From JAHFUA01 sp963733935 (GTDB lineage Bacteria; Acidobacteriota; Terriglobia; Terriglobales; Acidobacteriaceae), in assembly GCA_963733935.1 (NCBI GenBank), contig CAVTEQ010000014.1, positions 372,001 through 436,000 on the forward strand: a stretch of 64,000 nt of DNA. The letters are read 5' to 3'. The notes below the pieces were generated by a model. The model was given only the letters and a program-made list of their open reading frames with translations. It was not told where the DNA came from and made no database searches. Position numbers and translations under genes: made by a program. Below are positions 1 to 9,170 of the stretch, in pieces (within the stretch, counting starts at the first letter, position 1; each line of letters starts with the position of its first letter).

Positions 1-1323
1 TGCGTAGCGGTCAAGCGCCTCGCACAGCTCCGAGAGACGTTCGCAGGGCAAGGCAAAACCCGCAGCATGCGCGTGGCCGCCAAAGCGCGTGAACAGGCTG
101 GCGCAGGACTCGAGCGCATCCAGCAGATGAAAGGCAGCGATAGAGCGGCCGGAGCCGTGGGCCTCTTCGCCATCGCGCGCCACCACCAGCGCCGGACGCC
201 CGGTGCGCTCCATCACCCGCGTCGCGCAGATGCCGATCACGCCACGATGCCAGCCCTCGCCGTCGATCACCATGCAGTAGCGCTCGCGCAGCGCTGCGTC
301 GCCATCGAGGCGCTCGTGGATCTCCGCCATGATGCGCTGCTCCTCCGCCTGGCGCTCGGCGTTGAGACGATCGAGATGCTCCGCCAGTTCGCGGGCGCGA
401 GCTTCATCGCGCGTGGAGAACAGCTCCACCACGTCGCGGGCCACGTCCATGCGTCCGGCGGCATTGATGCGCGGTGCAAGCCGAAAAGCTACGTCGCCCG
501 AGCGGATCGCCTGGCCGGAATCGAGCGCCGACACGGCGAGCAGCGCCTTGAGCCCCGGGTTGACCGCGTGCCGCAGCCCATCGAGGCCGAGGCGGGCGAT
601 CACGCGATTTTCGCCTACGAGGTCCACGGAATCGGCCACCGTGGCAATGGCGACAATCTTCAAAAACGACGGCAGCAGGCGGGCGCGGCCGCTTTCCTCC
701 AACAGCGCCTGCACCATTTTGAACGCGACTCCCGCGCCGCACAGCTCTTTGCAGGGATAGCTGCAACCCGGCTGGTTGGGATTGAGCACGGCCAGCGCGC
801 CCGGCACGCCCTGCTCCACCTCGGGCAGATGATGGTCGGTGACGATCAGGTCCACGCCGACGCGGCGCGCGGTTTCCGCCGCGGCGAAAGCGCGGATGCC
901 GGTATCCACGCTGATGATCAAGCGCACGCCCTCAGCCGCCGCGCGCTCGATCACCTCATCGCGCATACCGTAGCCTTCGCGAATGCGGTGCGGCACGTGG
1001 AAATCGGCGACGCCGCCGCAGAGCTCGATGGCGGTTTTTAGGATCACGATGGCGGTGGTGCCGTCGACGTCGTAGTCGCCGTAGATGAGCACCTTCTCTT
1101 TGCGCTCGATCGCGGCGCGCAGGCGCTCGACCGCCGCCTTCATGCCCAACATAAGATAAGGAGAATGCAGATGCTCGAGCGCAGGATGGAGAAAGCGCGC
1201 GGCCTGGTCCGGGCCGCGCACACCGCGCACCACCAACAGGCGCGCCACCAGCGGATCGAGGTTAGCTTCGGAAGCCAGGCGGCTCAGGAGGGATTCGTCC
1301 GCCGCTTTCAGGGTCCAGCGCAC
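1..1323 (-). CDS. recJ: Single-stranded-DNA-specific exonuclease RecJ (3' end off window)
   Basis: RecJ degrades single-stranded DNA 5' to 3' in recombination and mismatch repair. The visible 441 codons contain the DHH-family motifs in order: DYDVDGTTA, then TDHH, then RINAAGR, and then the DHHA1 part with GWHRGVIGI, SGRSIAAFHL and FGGHAHAAGF. Homologues run to about 570 residues, so the missing part is the C-terminal OB-fold region beyond the left edge. The proposed start is the GTG at 1323, three bases after the stop of the upstream gene; the RecJ-like reading WTLKAADESLLSRLA begins immediately after it. The two genes are probably cotranscribed. Confidence 0.95.
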   Translation of the reverse strand, partial: MRWTLKAADESLLSRLASEANLDPLVARLLVVRGVRGPDQAARFLHPALEHLHSPYLMLGMKAAVERLRAAIERKEKVLIYGDYDVDGTTAIVILKTAIELCGGVADFHVPHRIREGYGMRDEVIERAAAEGVRLIISVDTGIRAFAAAETARRVGVDLIVTDHHLPEVEQGVPGALAVLNPNQPGCSYPCKELCGAGVAFKMVQALLEESGRARLLPSFLKIVAIATVADSVDLVGENRVIARLGLDGLRHAVNPGLKALLAVSALDSGQAIRSGDVAFRLAPRINAAGRMDVARDVVELFSTRDEARARELAEHLDRLNAERQAEEQRIMAEIHERLDGDAALRERYCMVIDGEGWHRGVIGICATRVMERTGRPALVVARDGEEAHGSGRSIAAFHLLDALESCASLFTRFGGHAHAAGFALPCERLSELCEALDRYA

Positions 1324-1326
1324 GGC

Positions 1327-1791
1327 TTAGTGTTCGTCGTCCTGTTCGGGTTCATCGAAAACGATGCCGCCATACTCCTCGGCCATGTCGACCAGGCGCT
1401 GATAGCGGTCATACCAATCAGTAGAGGCCTCAAAGAGGAACACCGTGCCTTGGTGCGGCCAGCCGAGTTGTACGAATCCGGTCTTGCCGACGTAAGTGCG
1501 CAGCCAGCGCGCTTCTTCGATGTCTTCTTCGTCGGGATACGCGGCGTTCTTCAGCCGGTCGACCAGAAAATCGAGGTCTTTCTTGTCCAGCACCACGTCG
1601 CTCATGGTCAGGAACGAGGCGCCGGCGTGCTTGGCCAGCTCGACAAAATCCTTCCAGCTCTCGGGATTATCGCTCGAATCCCACATCACGCTGGAGACTT
1701 CCTCGCCTACGTAGGCGTGGAAACGAAGCATGCCGTGGCCTTCGATGAAGGCAGTCATATCGTCTTTCAGATTGGTGAGATCGTCCGGCAT
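1327..1791 (-). CDS. Conserved hypothetical acidic protein upstream of recJ
   Basis: This 154-residue protein is rich in Asp and Glu, has no signal peptide or membrane segment, and ends in the acidic tail EPEQDDEH. I do not recognise a named family. It abuts recJ with a three-base gap, which suggests one transcript. The composition (many Trp, Tyr and acidic residues) fits a small soluble cytoplasmic protein. The start ATG at 1791 has no strong Shine-Dalgarno sequence, so the exact N-terminus is uncertain. Confidence 0.7.
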   Translation of the reverse strand: MPDDLTNLKDDMTAFIEGHGMLRFHAYVGEEVSSVMWDSSDNPESWKDFVELAKHAGASFLTMSDVVLDKKDLDFLVDRLKNAAYPDEEDIEEARWLRTYVGKTGFVQLGWPHQGTVFLFEASTDWYDRYQRLVDMAEEYGGIVFDEPEQDDEH

Positions 1792-1881
1792 GGCGCACGA
1801 AGCTGCCGCAGCGTACTCTACGCTACTCCCAGAACGGCTCTGTGTCCAGAAGGCGGGTATCTCCGCACGAACTGTTACGCA

Positions 1882-1926
1882 GCACTCGCAACTCGGTACT
1901 CGGTACTCGCAACGCGGTACTCAGGT
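1882..1926. repeat. Degenerate heptamer tandem repeat (ACTCGGT type)
   Basis: About six consecutive seven-base units read ACTCGCA, ACTCGGT, ACTCGGT, ACTCGCA, ACGCGGT and ACTCAGGT. They lie in the spacer between the divergent hypothetical gene and the nicotinate phosphoribosyltransferase gene. No clear inverted second arm is visible, unlike the related elements elsewhere in this window. The element ends about 16 bases before the downstream ATG. Confidence 0.6.
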
Positions 1927-1941
1927 AACATATCCAGCCGC

Positions 1942-2958
1942 ATGAGGCTGAGCGAAATTCCGGCTTACACCGACTCATATTTCACGCGTGCCAGGATCAC
2001 CTGTGCGCACGCGGGAAATAATCGCCGCGTTGTCTATCAGGTCTTCCAGCGAGGGAACGCCGTGCTCTGCGGGGTCAAGCACGCGATGGAGTTGCTCGGG
2101 CAAACCGGCCCCAGCGTGGAGGTCGAAGGACTCGCCGACGGCGACCGCATCGCGCCGCTCGAAAGCGTGCTGCACATCCGCGGACCTATCCAGGAATTGG
2201 TGGAGTTGGAAACGGTCTATCTGGGGCTGCTCTCGCGCATGACCAGGGTCGCGACCAACGTGCGAGCGGTGGTCGACGCCGCCAACGGCAAGCCGGTGCT
2301 CTTCTTCCCTGCCCGCTTCGACGTGCCCGAGGTGCAGGCATACGACGGCTACGCAGCCAAGATCGGCGGCGCGTTCGGCGCTTCGACTCCGGCCGGAGCG
2401 GCCGCGTTTGGCACGCCCGCGGTAGGCACCATGCCGCACGCGCTCATCGCCGCTTTCAAAGGAGACACAGTCGCCGCCACGCTGGCCGTCGCCGCGGCCA
2501 CTCCCGGCCAGCCCATCTGGGCGCTGGTGGATTTTGAAAACGACTCGGCGCGGACCTCGGTCGAAGTCTACAAGGCGCTCAAGGAGCGCGGGCTGGTGCT
2601 GGCCGGCGTGCGCCTGGATACCGCCGCCGCGCTGGTCGATAAAGCCGTCGAAGAAGCCGGCCAGAAGCTCACCGGCGTCAACTCAGTGCTGGTCGAGATC
2701 GTGCGCCGCCGATTGGACGAAGCCGGCGGCAAGGACGTGAAGATCGCCGTCAGCGGCGGCTTCAATCCCGAGAAGATTCGCGAGTTCGAGCGCGCTGGCG
2801 CCCGGGTGGACGTGTATGCTGTCGGCGAAAGCGCCTTCCAGGGCAGCACGCCCTTTACCTCTGACGTGGTCGGCTATTACGAGGGTGACAGTTTCGTCCG
2901 CTGCGCTAAAGTCGGGCGCGAATACCGGCCCAATCCGCGCATGAAAAAACTGAAGTGA
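1942..2958 (+). CDS. Nicotinate phosphoribosyltransferase
   Basis: The 338-residue product belongs to the nicotinate/quinolinate phosphoribosyltransferase superfamily. The family joins nicotinate to PRPP to make nicotinate mononucleotide in NAD salvage. Supporting segments are the N-terminal YTDSYF, the substrate-region HALIAAFKGD, RLDTAA after the central strand, and the phosphate-binding SGGFNPEKI. The size matches the short NAPRTase type rather than the longer PncB form. An open frame extends far upstream, but the ATG at 1942 starts the recognisable domain. A 3-hydroxyisobutyrate-type dehydrogenase follows after 22 bases on the same strand. Confidence 0.88.
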   Translation: MRLSEIPAYTDSYFTRARITCAHAGNNRRVVYQVFQRGNAVLCGVKHAMELLGQTGPSVEVEGLADGDRIAPLESVLHIRGPIQELVELETVYLGLLSRMTRVATNVRAVVDAANGKPVLFFPARFDVPEVQAYDGYAAKIGGAFGASTPAGAAAFGTPAVGTMPHALIAAFKGDTVAATLAVAAATPGQPIWALVDFENDSARTSVEVYKALKERGLVLAGVRLDTAAALVDKAVEEAGQKLTGVNSVLVEIVRRRLDEAGGKDVKIAVSGGFNPEKIREFERAGARVDVYAVGESAFQGSTPFTSDVVGYYEGDSFVRCAKVGREYRPNPRMKKLK

Positions 2959-2980
2959 TCAAAGCAAGGAGAGAAGACAG

Positions 2981-3859
2981 ATGAAAGTCGGGTTCGTTGG
3001 GCTGGGGTCCATGGGACGCGCCATGGCGCGCAATCTGCTCAAAGCCGGGCACGACGTCACCGTCTACAACCGCACGCGTGCGCGCGCTGACGAACTGGCG
3101 CGCGAAGGAGCCAAAGTAGCAGGCACGCCGGCAGAGACTGCATCAGGCGAGATCGTGATCACCATGCTTGCCGATGACCATGCGCTCGAAGACGTGCTCC
3201 TCGGCTCCGGCAACTTGTTAAGCAAGCTCCGGCCGAAGCAGATTCACGTCTCCATGAGCACCATCAGCGTGGAACTCTCGCGCAACCTGGTGGAAGCGCA
3301 TCGCCGCCATGGCACGGGCTTCGTTTCCGCGCCGGTGTTCGGCCGTCCGGAAGCAGCCGAGGCCGCCAAGCTGTTCGTCGTGGCCGCGGGACCGAAGGCG
3401 TTGGTCGCCAAGTGCGAACCGCTGTTCAGCGCTATCGGACAAAAAACGTTCGTGCTCGGCGAAGATCCGCCCGCCGCCAACGTGCTCAAGCTGAGCGGCA
3501 ATTTCCTGATCGTCTCGACGCTCGAGTGCCTCGGCGAGGCGTTCGCGCTGGTGCGCAAGTACGGCATCGATCCGCAGCAATATCTCGACATCATCACCAA
3601 CAGTTTTTTCAGCGCGCCCTTCCAGAAAAACTATGGCGGCATCATCGCGCAGGAAAAGTACGAGCCTGCGGGATTCAGCCTGCGCCTGGGCGCAAAAGAC
3701 GTGCGCCTGATCCTGGCCGCCGCCGATGCGGCTAACGTTCCCATGCCTGTGGCCAGCGTGCTGCACGACCGCTTCCTCACCGGAATCTCGCGCGGGATGG
3801 GAGAGAAAGACTGGTCGGCGATTGCGCAGTTGCAAGCGGAGAGTGCAGGGCTGAAGTGA
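2981..3859 (+). CDS. NAD(P)-dependent beta-hydroxyacid dehydrogenase (3-HIBADH/GLYR family)
   Basis: The 292-residue protein has the N-terminal Rossmann motif GFVGLGSMGRAMARNL, then VYNRT, the substrate-side MSTISV, and KLSGNFL containing the family's catalytic lysine. These are diagnostic of the 3-hydroxyisobutyrate dehydrogenase / glyoxylate-succinic semialdehyde reductase group. Length is normal for the family. A purine-rich ribosome-binding site (AGGAGAGAAG) precedes the ATG. The gene follows the phosphoribosyltransferase gene closely and may share its transcript. The exact hydroxyacid substrate cannot be read from the sequence. Confidence 0.9.
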   Translation: MKVGFVGLGSMGRAMARNLLKAGHDVTVYNRTRARADELAREGAKVAGTPAETASGEIVITMLADDHALEDVLLGSGNLLSKLRPKQIHVSMSTISVELSRNLVEAHRRHGTGFVSAPVFGRPEAAEAAKLFVVAAGPKALVAKCEPLFSAIGQKTFVLGEDPPAANVLKLSGNFLIVSTLECLGEAFALVRKYGIDPQQYLDIITNSFFSAPFQKNYGGIIAQEKYEPAGFSLRLGAKDVRLILAAADAANVPMPVASVLHDRFLTGISRGMGEKDWSAIAQLQAESAGLK

Positions 3860-3880
3860 CTTGAGCGCAACGAACACGAA

Positions 3881-4071
3881 CCCGGTCGACAGAACCGGGT
3901 GGTCGCCGTCGCGGGAGCGACGGCATGAGTTTAGCCCGGCGATTTATCGCCGGGCATGCTAGCCCAAGAACACAAGTCCCGTAGGAACGACTGAAATCGG
4001 TCTGAGGAGATTCAACCGTCCCTGACGGGACTGGTCTCAACCTTCCACCTACCCGGCGATGAATCGCCGGG
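3881..4071. repeat. Cluster of intergenic palindromes (REP-like)
   Basis: The 356-base spacer between two convergent genes holds five nested or adjacent palindromes. They are CCCGGT/ACCGGG (3881-3899), GCCGTCGC/GCGACGGC (3905-3924), GCCCGGCGAT/ATCGCCGGGC (3934-3955), AGTCCCGT/ACGGGACT as a wide pair (3975-4032), and CCCGGCGAT/ATCGCCGGG (4052-4071). The third and fifth share the same core. The arrangement resembles a REP/BIME-type dispersed element. No gene is visible here. Confidence 0.7.
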
Positions 4072-4169
4072 CTAAGTTCGGGGCGTCGCTTGCGCGACTT
4101 CGCAGCTGTCCGTCACGTACCACGGTGTGGGCGTTTCCGTCTGCGCGCGATCCGTTGAAATGTGGAAGA

Positions 4170-4200
4170 CCCACATCTGCCAAATATGGGCAGATGTGGG
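4170..4200 (-). terminator. Hairpin downstream of the KAS II gene
   Basis: A perfect 12-base-pair stem (CCCACATCTGCC with its complement) encloses a seven-base loop. It lies 15 bases beyond the stop codon of the minus-strand ketosynthase gene. On that strand it is followed by TCTTCCACATTTC, a weak T-rich tract. It probably ends the ACP/KAS II transcript. Confidence 0.6.
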
Positions 4201-4215
4201 GCACCGAGATTTTCA

Positions 4216-5436
4216 TCACACTCGCCTGAACGCCAACACTGCGTTCAATCCGCCAAACGCAAACGCATTCGAGAGCGCATACTCCACTTCGGCCGGACGG
4301 GCCTCGTTAGGTATAACGTCGAGATCGCACTCCGGGTCGGGCGTGGTGAAGTTCGCAGTGGGAGGAAGCATGCCGTTGCGCAGCGCCAGCACCGTAGCGA
4401 CCGCCTCCAGTGCGCTGGCCGCTCCCAGGGCGTGTCCGTGCATGGATTTCGTTGAGCTCACCGCCAGCTTCTCGGCGTGCCCGCCAAATACCTGGCGAAT
4501 GGCGCGGGTCTCGGTGGGATCATTGTTGGGCGTGCCGGTACCGTGGGCATTGATGTAGCCCACCGCGTCTGGTGCGACGGCCGCATCCTGCAACGCCGCC
4601 TGCATGGCGCGAGCCGGTCCGTCGGTTGACGGCGTAGTGATGTGGCCGGCGTCCGCCGACATGCCGAAGCCGGCAATTTCCGCGTAAACAGAAGCACCGC
4701 GCGCCTGCGCTCGCTCCAGCGGCTCGAGCACCAGCATCGCTGCACCTTCGCCCAGGATCAGGCCGCGGCGGTCGCGCGAGAACGGACGGCAAGTGTCCGG
4801 AGCGATCACACGCATGGCCTCCCAGGCTTTCAAGAATCCGAAGCTGAAGGGCGTCTCGCTGCCGCCGGCGATGGCCAGCTCCGCCGCGCCCGAGCGCACC
4901 ATCCAGAACGCCTGCCCAATGGCGTGGTTCGACGAAGCGCACGCGGTCGAGACGGTGAAAGCCGGTCCGGTGATGCCGAACTCCATCGAGATGTGGCTGG
5001 CGCCGGCATTGGGCATGATTCGCGCAATGGTCAGAGGATGGACGCGCGGCGACTTGCGCCCGTACACCTCCCAGAACTGCGAATCCTGCGTGGACTGTCC
5101 TCCGACCGACGATCCGGTGACGATTGCAGTCCGCTGGCGCAATTCAGGAGTGAACTCGATGCCGGCATCGCGAACCGCCTGGCGTGCAGCGATCAGGGCA
5201 AACTGGGCGAAGCGGTCGAGCAGGTCGGCTTGCGAGGGCTCAAAGTGCTGCGCCGGATCGTAATCGCGCACCTCGGCGCCGTTCTGAAATCGCAGGCCGC
5301 TTAAGTCCACGGATTCGATGCGGGCGATCCCCGAGCGGCCGGCGATCAGGGCATTCCAGAAACAGGAAACATCATTGCCGAGGGCGGAGATCGCGCCCAG
5401 GCCGGTGACCGCCACTCGCCGCGGCGCCATGGTCAC
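4216..5436 (-). CDS. Beta-ketoacyl-ACP synthase II (FabF-like)
   Basis: This 406-residue condensing enzyme has the thiolase-fold Cys-His-His triad: Cys in STACASSNHA, His in NAHGTGTPNNDPTE and His in STKSMHGHALGAASA. The N-terminal VAVTGLGAISALGND is typical of KAS I/II. It condenses malonyl-ACP with acyl-ACP. The GTG start at 5436 overlaps the TGA stop of the ACP gene (GTGA), indicating translational coupling; an ATG two codons in (5430) is the alternative. Pairing with a dedicated ACP, without other fatty-acid genes, could mean a specialised rather than housekeeping role. Confidence 0.93.
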   Translation of the reverse strand: MTMAPRRVAVTGLGAISALGNDVSCFWNALIAGRSGIARIESVDLSGLRFQNGAEVRDYDPAQHFEPSQADLLDRFAQFALIAARQAVRDAGIEFTPELRQRTAIVTGSSVGGQSTQDSQFWEVYGRKSPRVHPLTIARIMPNAGASHISMEFGITGPAFTVSTACASSNHAIGQAFWMVRSGAAELAIAGGSETPFSFGFLKAWEAMRVIAPDTCRPFSRDRRGLILGEGAAMLVLEPLERAQARGASVYAEIAGFGMSADAGHITTPSTDGPARAMQAALQDAAVAPDAVGYINAHGTGTPNNDPTETRAIRQVFGGHAEKLAVSSTKSMHGHALGAASALEAVATVLALRNGMLPPTANFTTPDPECDLDVIPNEARPAEVEYALSNAFAFGGLNAVLAFRRV

Positions 5437-5702
5437 GCCACCGAGGCGGCGGCTGATCCGGAAGCTCCGGCGACCAGCTTCCTCACTCCTTCGACCATCT
5501 CACGCACCGTGCGGATGGACTTGGCTTCGTCGTCGGGGATGGAAATATTGAAGTCGCTCTCGAGAGCAAACAGAAGATTGAGCTGGTCGAGCGAGTCCAT
5601 GCCCAGGTCTTCCAGCGTGCTATCGAGCGAGACGCGCTCGCGCGGAATGCGCTTGCTGGTGGCGATTGTCTCCAGGACTTTCTCCGCCAGTTCATCCGGC
5701 AT
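5433..5702 (-). CDS. Acyl carrier protein
   Basis: The 89-residue product contains the 4'-phosphopantetheine attachment motif LGMDSLDQLNLLF, with Ser as the modified residue, in an acidic four-helix protein of normal ACP length. The start at 5702 follows a clear GGAGG ribosome-binding site; the open frame upstream of it has no ACP similarity. The stop overlaps the ketosynthase start by four bases, so the carrier and its condensing enzyme are made together. Confidence 0.93.
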   Translation of the reverse strand: MPDELAEKVLETIATSKRIPRERVSLDSTLEDLGMDSLDQLNLLFALESDFNISIPDDEAKSIRTVREMVEGVRKLVAGASGSAAASVA

Positions 5703-5838
5703 GCTCGTTGCCTCCGCCACTGGGTGTGGACGCGGCTTCTCCACAACCGGTGGGTATTGTACATGCCGAGCGGTGTCGCGCAGCGCTCCAGACGCACCGG
5801 CAGTTTTCCGCAGTCGGACCGCGCTCACCAGCAGCTAA

Positions 5839-8835
5839 TTACAGCTTGGCGTACTCTGCTTTGGCTTCTTTCAGGAGGGGAATGTCGGGATCGGCGTCCT
5901 TCCAGAGCGTGAGGAAATCCTGATACGCCGCTTTGGCCTTGGCGGTGTCCCCTGCCATGGCATATGCGCGGCCGATTTCCAGATGAGCCAAGGATCCGCT
6001 CACGAAGTTCACCACGATGCCACGATGATCCAGCAGCTTCTGGAATTCGGCAGCGGCTGCCCCTCCATTGTGTGCCAGCAGGTAGGCTTGGCCGCGCAGA
6101 TAGGCAGGATAGATAGTTCCCTCTTGCAGCGGCGGAGGCGTGCCCAATTCGTAGGGCGTGGCGGCTTCGAGATACACAAGCGCCTGGGAGGAGTTGCTCC
6201 GGCTGAGTTCGATGGCGGCGTTGATGGTCGGCAGCCAGTAGAGCTTCAAGATGGTATTCGACGGGTAATTTTTCTCCAGTTCCTCCGCCAGCGCCTTGGC
6301 TTGGGGAGCATCGCCGAGGCGAGCCAGCGTGAGGGCCGCGAATACTTTCACGTCCCGCCCGCGAGACAGCGCCAACGCCGTCGCAACTCCTTGCTTGGCT
6401 GCTGCGGTGTTGCCCAACTCCGCCTCGCGCAGCGCAGCATTGACCTGCCACAAGGCCGCGGTTTCTTTGGAGTCAGCGCGGACGGCCGAATCTACAGCCC
6501 GGCGGGAAAAGTCCCGCGCCCGGCTCAGCCGTCCGAAGTAAGCCTCGGTGTCAGACTGCATCGAGAGCAGCGGGTCTTCGTCTCCGGGCTTGCCGGAACC
6601 CCAAGCGACCTGCCGCTCCATCTGGGCAGCATCTCCGCGACAAAATGCAAGAAAGTACGCCACCCAGCGCAGAAGTCCGCCATCCAGTTTGTGCGCGAAT
6701 GCTTGATCGACGGTGGCCTGCGCTTCATCCAACCGGTTCAGGCTGAGATAGGCTCCTGCCAGATTTCCATAGCTGGTGTGATCGTCCTGCCGAAGCCGGA
6801 AGGTCTCTTGCCCCTCTGCAAGGGCTTTTTCCCACTGGCCCATATAGGCATAGTTCGCGGCCAGATTGAGGTGCGGAACGTTATCGCGCGGATAGTTCGC
6901 TATCCAAAGTTCGTAGGTCTGCGCCTCCTTCTCCATTTCCCCTGTGGCATAAAAATAATTCGCCGTGATACGCAACTTCTCCCGCTCGCTGACCCGGTCA
7001 CGCAATCGATACGCCTTGGTGGCATACTCCAGGGCGAGCGTCGGTTGCCCAAGATTTCCGTACGACACAGCTAGCGCGGAATACGCCATGGGAAAATTAG
7101 GATCGAGTTCAATCGCCCGCTTCAGAAATGGGACGCTGGGCGCGTCTCCCTTTTCGTGGCCGACGGTGATGCTCATGCTGAAGTTTTTCAGGGCTTCGAG
7201 GGAACTTGTGGTGGCCTCGATCGGAACCTCAAACTTCTGCACCGAGGGAAGCGATTCTCCCAGCTTCGTTCGCAGACTGGCAGAGGCCCGGCTCAGGGCC
7301 TTCAGGACATCTTCCTTGCTGGTGGCCTCGGCCTGTTCTTTGGCCAGAGTGTCGCCGGTGTTGCAGGCCACCGCATTCAGGTCAAGCAAGTAATGGCTGC
7401 CCAGGCTAGAGATCGTACCGCCTAACAGAGCCTTGCTTCCCGTCCGCAGGCAAAGCTCGCGGCCGACATCCACCGTGATGTGTTCGTTCGTGGGACGGCC
7501 CATCATCCGCAGCGTCTCGCTAACCTTGCGGTCGGAGAGCACGTTCAGGAAAGGAGACTGTCCTAGTTCCACGGCCAGAGCCTGCTTGAGGGCGTCATCA
7601 AAGACGGCGTCTCCCGTCTTGTTGTTGAAATCGGCTAGCACGACAGTGTCTCTCTCGGTGAGCGGCGTGGCCTGTTTGCTTGGTCGCGATCGTAGATAGA
7701 GTCCGGCCGCAATCAATGCGGCGATCAGCACCACGACTGCCGGAACCAGGATTTTCCAAATCGGCTTGCGTCCGGCCGCTGGAGCTTCGGCCACCGGAGT
7801 AGCTGCCGACGAGGATGACGCAGCGACGGCCGAAACCGAGCCCGAGGCCCGCGTTGGCGTGGCTACGGCCGGCGCGGACGCGGGCCCCTGCTCTGCTACA
7901 ACTGTCCCTGAACTCACAGCGCTGGCGCGTCCCGACTCCGTGTCCCGCTTCAGCCGCTGCAGATCCGTTCGCATGTCTGCGGCGTGCTGATAGCGCAGGT
8001 TGCGGTCCTTTTCCAGCGACTTATTGATCACGTCGTCGAGCTTGACCGGAAGATCGGGATTCAGCCGCATCGCGGGCACAGGCGGGTTATGCAGCACGGA
8101 ATCGAAGATCGCGCCCGAACTGTTACCGCGAAACGGCAGCGTGCCGGTCGCCATTTCGTACAAGACCACTCCGAACGAGAACAGGTCGGTTCGGTGGTCG
8201 AGTTCCTTGCCCCGCACCTGTTCCGGCGACATATAGGCGACGGTTCCCAGCGTGCTGCCGGGACTGGTCAGGTGCTCTTCGGTCGCGCTGGCTTCAACTC
8301 CTCCACTCCACGACTTGGGCGCGATTACCTTGGCCAGGCCGAAATCCAGCATCTTCGCGTGCCCGCGCTTGGTGACGAAGATGTTGGCGGGCTTGATGTC
8401 GCGGTGGACGATACCCGCGGCGTGGGCGGCGTCGAGGGCATCGGCAATCTCGATGGCCAGCGCCAGCAGCGTCTCGATATCCAGCGGACGGCCGGAGATC
8501 AGGTGCTTCAGCGTCGAGCCGTCCAGAAACTCCATGGCGATGAACGCCCGCCCGTCCTGCTCGCCGATGTCATAAATGGTGCAGATGTTGGGATGGCTGA
8601 GCGCCGACGCAGCCTGCGCCTCGCGCTGAAAACGGCTCAGGGCCTGGGCGTCGCGGGCAACGTCCTCGGGCAGAAACTTGAGCGCGACGAAGCGATGCAG
8701 GCGTGTGTCCTCGGCCTTGTACACCACACCCATCCCGCCGCCGCCGAGCTTCTCGACGATGCGGTAATGCGAGATGGTCTGGCCGACGAGTTGAGTGGAG
8801 GATCCCATCCCCGAGGCGGACATGTTAGGACGCAA
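5839..8835 (-). CDS. Membrane Ser/Thr protein kinase with extracytoplasmic TPR region
   Basis: The 998-residue protein starts with a Hanks-type kinase domain (roughly residues 22-290). It shows the glycine loop LGGGGMGVVYKA, the catalytic loop HRDIKPANI, the DFG segment LDFGLAK and the APE-equivalent MSPEQ. A Pro/Ala/Ser-rich linker leads to one transmembrane helix near residues 355-378 (ILVPAVVVLIAALIAAGLYL). The C-terminal 600 residues are a TolB-N-like segment (VVLADFNNKTGDAVFDDAL) followed by TPR-like helical repeats. This architecture is especially common in Acidobacteria. It is probably a single-gene transcript sensing envelope conditions; the ligand is unknown. Confidence 0.95.
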   Translation of the reverse strand: MRPNMSASGMGSSTQLVGQTISHYRIVEKLGGGGMGVVYKAEDTRLHRFVALKFLPEDVARDAQALSRFQREAQAASALSHPNICTIYDIGEQDGRAFIAMEFLDGSTLKHLISGRPLDIETLLALAIEIADALDAAHAAGIVHRDIKPANIFVTKRGHAKMLDFGLAKVIAPKSWSGGVEASATEEHLTSPGSTLGTVAYMSPEQVRGKELDHRTDLFSFGVVLYEMATGTLPFRGNSSGAIFDSVLHNPPVPAMRLNPDLPVKLDDVINKSLEKDRNLRYQHAADMRTDLQRLKRDTESGRASAVSSGTVVAEQGPASAPAVATPTRASGSVSAVAASSSSAATPVAEAPAAGRKPIWKILVPAVVVLIAALIAAGLYLRSRPSKQATPLTERDTVVLADFNNKTGDAVFDDALKQALAVELGQSPFLNVLSDRKVSETLRMMGRPTNEHITVDVGRELCLRTGSKALLGGTISSLGSHYLLDLNAVACNTGDTLAKEQAEATSKEDVLKALSRASASLRTKLGESLPSVQKFEVPIEATTSSLEALKNFSMSITVGHEKGDAPSVPFLKRAIELDPNFPMAYSALAVSYGNLGQPTLALEYATKAYRLRDRVSEREKLRITANYFYATGEMEKEAQTYELWIANYPRDNVPHLNLAANYAYMGQWEKALAEGQETFRLRQDDHTSYGNLAGAYLSLNRLDEAQATVDQAFAHKLDGGLLRWVAYFLAFCRGDAAQMERQVAWGSGKPGDEDPLLSMQSDTEAYFGRLSRARDFSRRAVDSAVRADSKETAALWQVNAALREAELGNTAAAKQGVATALALSRGRDVKVFAALTLARLGDAPQAKALAEELEKNYPSNTILKLYWLPTINAAIELSRSNSSQALVYLEAATPYELGTPPPLQEGTIYPAYLRGQAYLLAHNGGAAAAEFQKLLDHRGIVVNFVSGSLAHLEIGRAYAMAGDTAKAKAAYQDFLTLWKDADPDIPLLKEAKAEYAKL

Positions 8836-8962
8836 TCAGAGACGGGTCAAATGGCGCTTGGGAGGTGGAAGACAGAGCTGCTAAAACTGGCCAGGAACCT
8901 CCAACGGCACTTCCAGGATTTCCGTCGGGGTAATCGAGCGCAGTGGGGGACGCCAAAGATGA

Positions 8963-9045
8963 TGGTGGGGACGACGGGACTCGAACCTGCCGGCCAAAAG
9001 AAGTGAGCAATTTTGAGCAGAAAGCAGAGCTGCCGGCCCGGTAGG
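8963..9045 (-). other. Decayed tRNA 3' ends in a 335-base spacer
   Basis: On the minus strand, 8963-8987 reads as a T-loop plus acceptor 3' end: GGTTCGAGTC, then CCGTCGTCCCCACCA, ending in an encoded CCA. The 5' half of the T stem no longer pairs with the 3' half. About 30 bases upstream, near 9016-9045, is a second T-arm-like segment (GAATCCTACCGGGCC). No D-arm or anticodon arm that folds is visible. These look like tRNA remnants or old attachment-site fragments between the kinase gene and the divergent response regulator gene. The rest of the spacer shows nothing recognisable. Confidence 0.5.
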
Positions 9046-9170
9046 ATTCTAACGTGGGGGACGGTCTCTTGAGATGCCCCAAGATACCACGCCTCAAAGC
9101 CTGGTGATCGATGACGGCTCGAGCGTCCAGACTTCCCGATATGGTGAAATGAACTGAAGTCACTGTAGCT

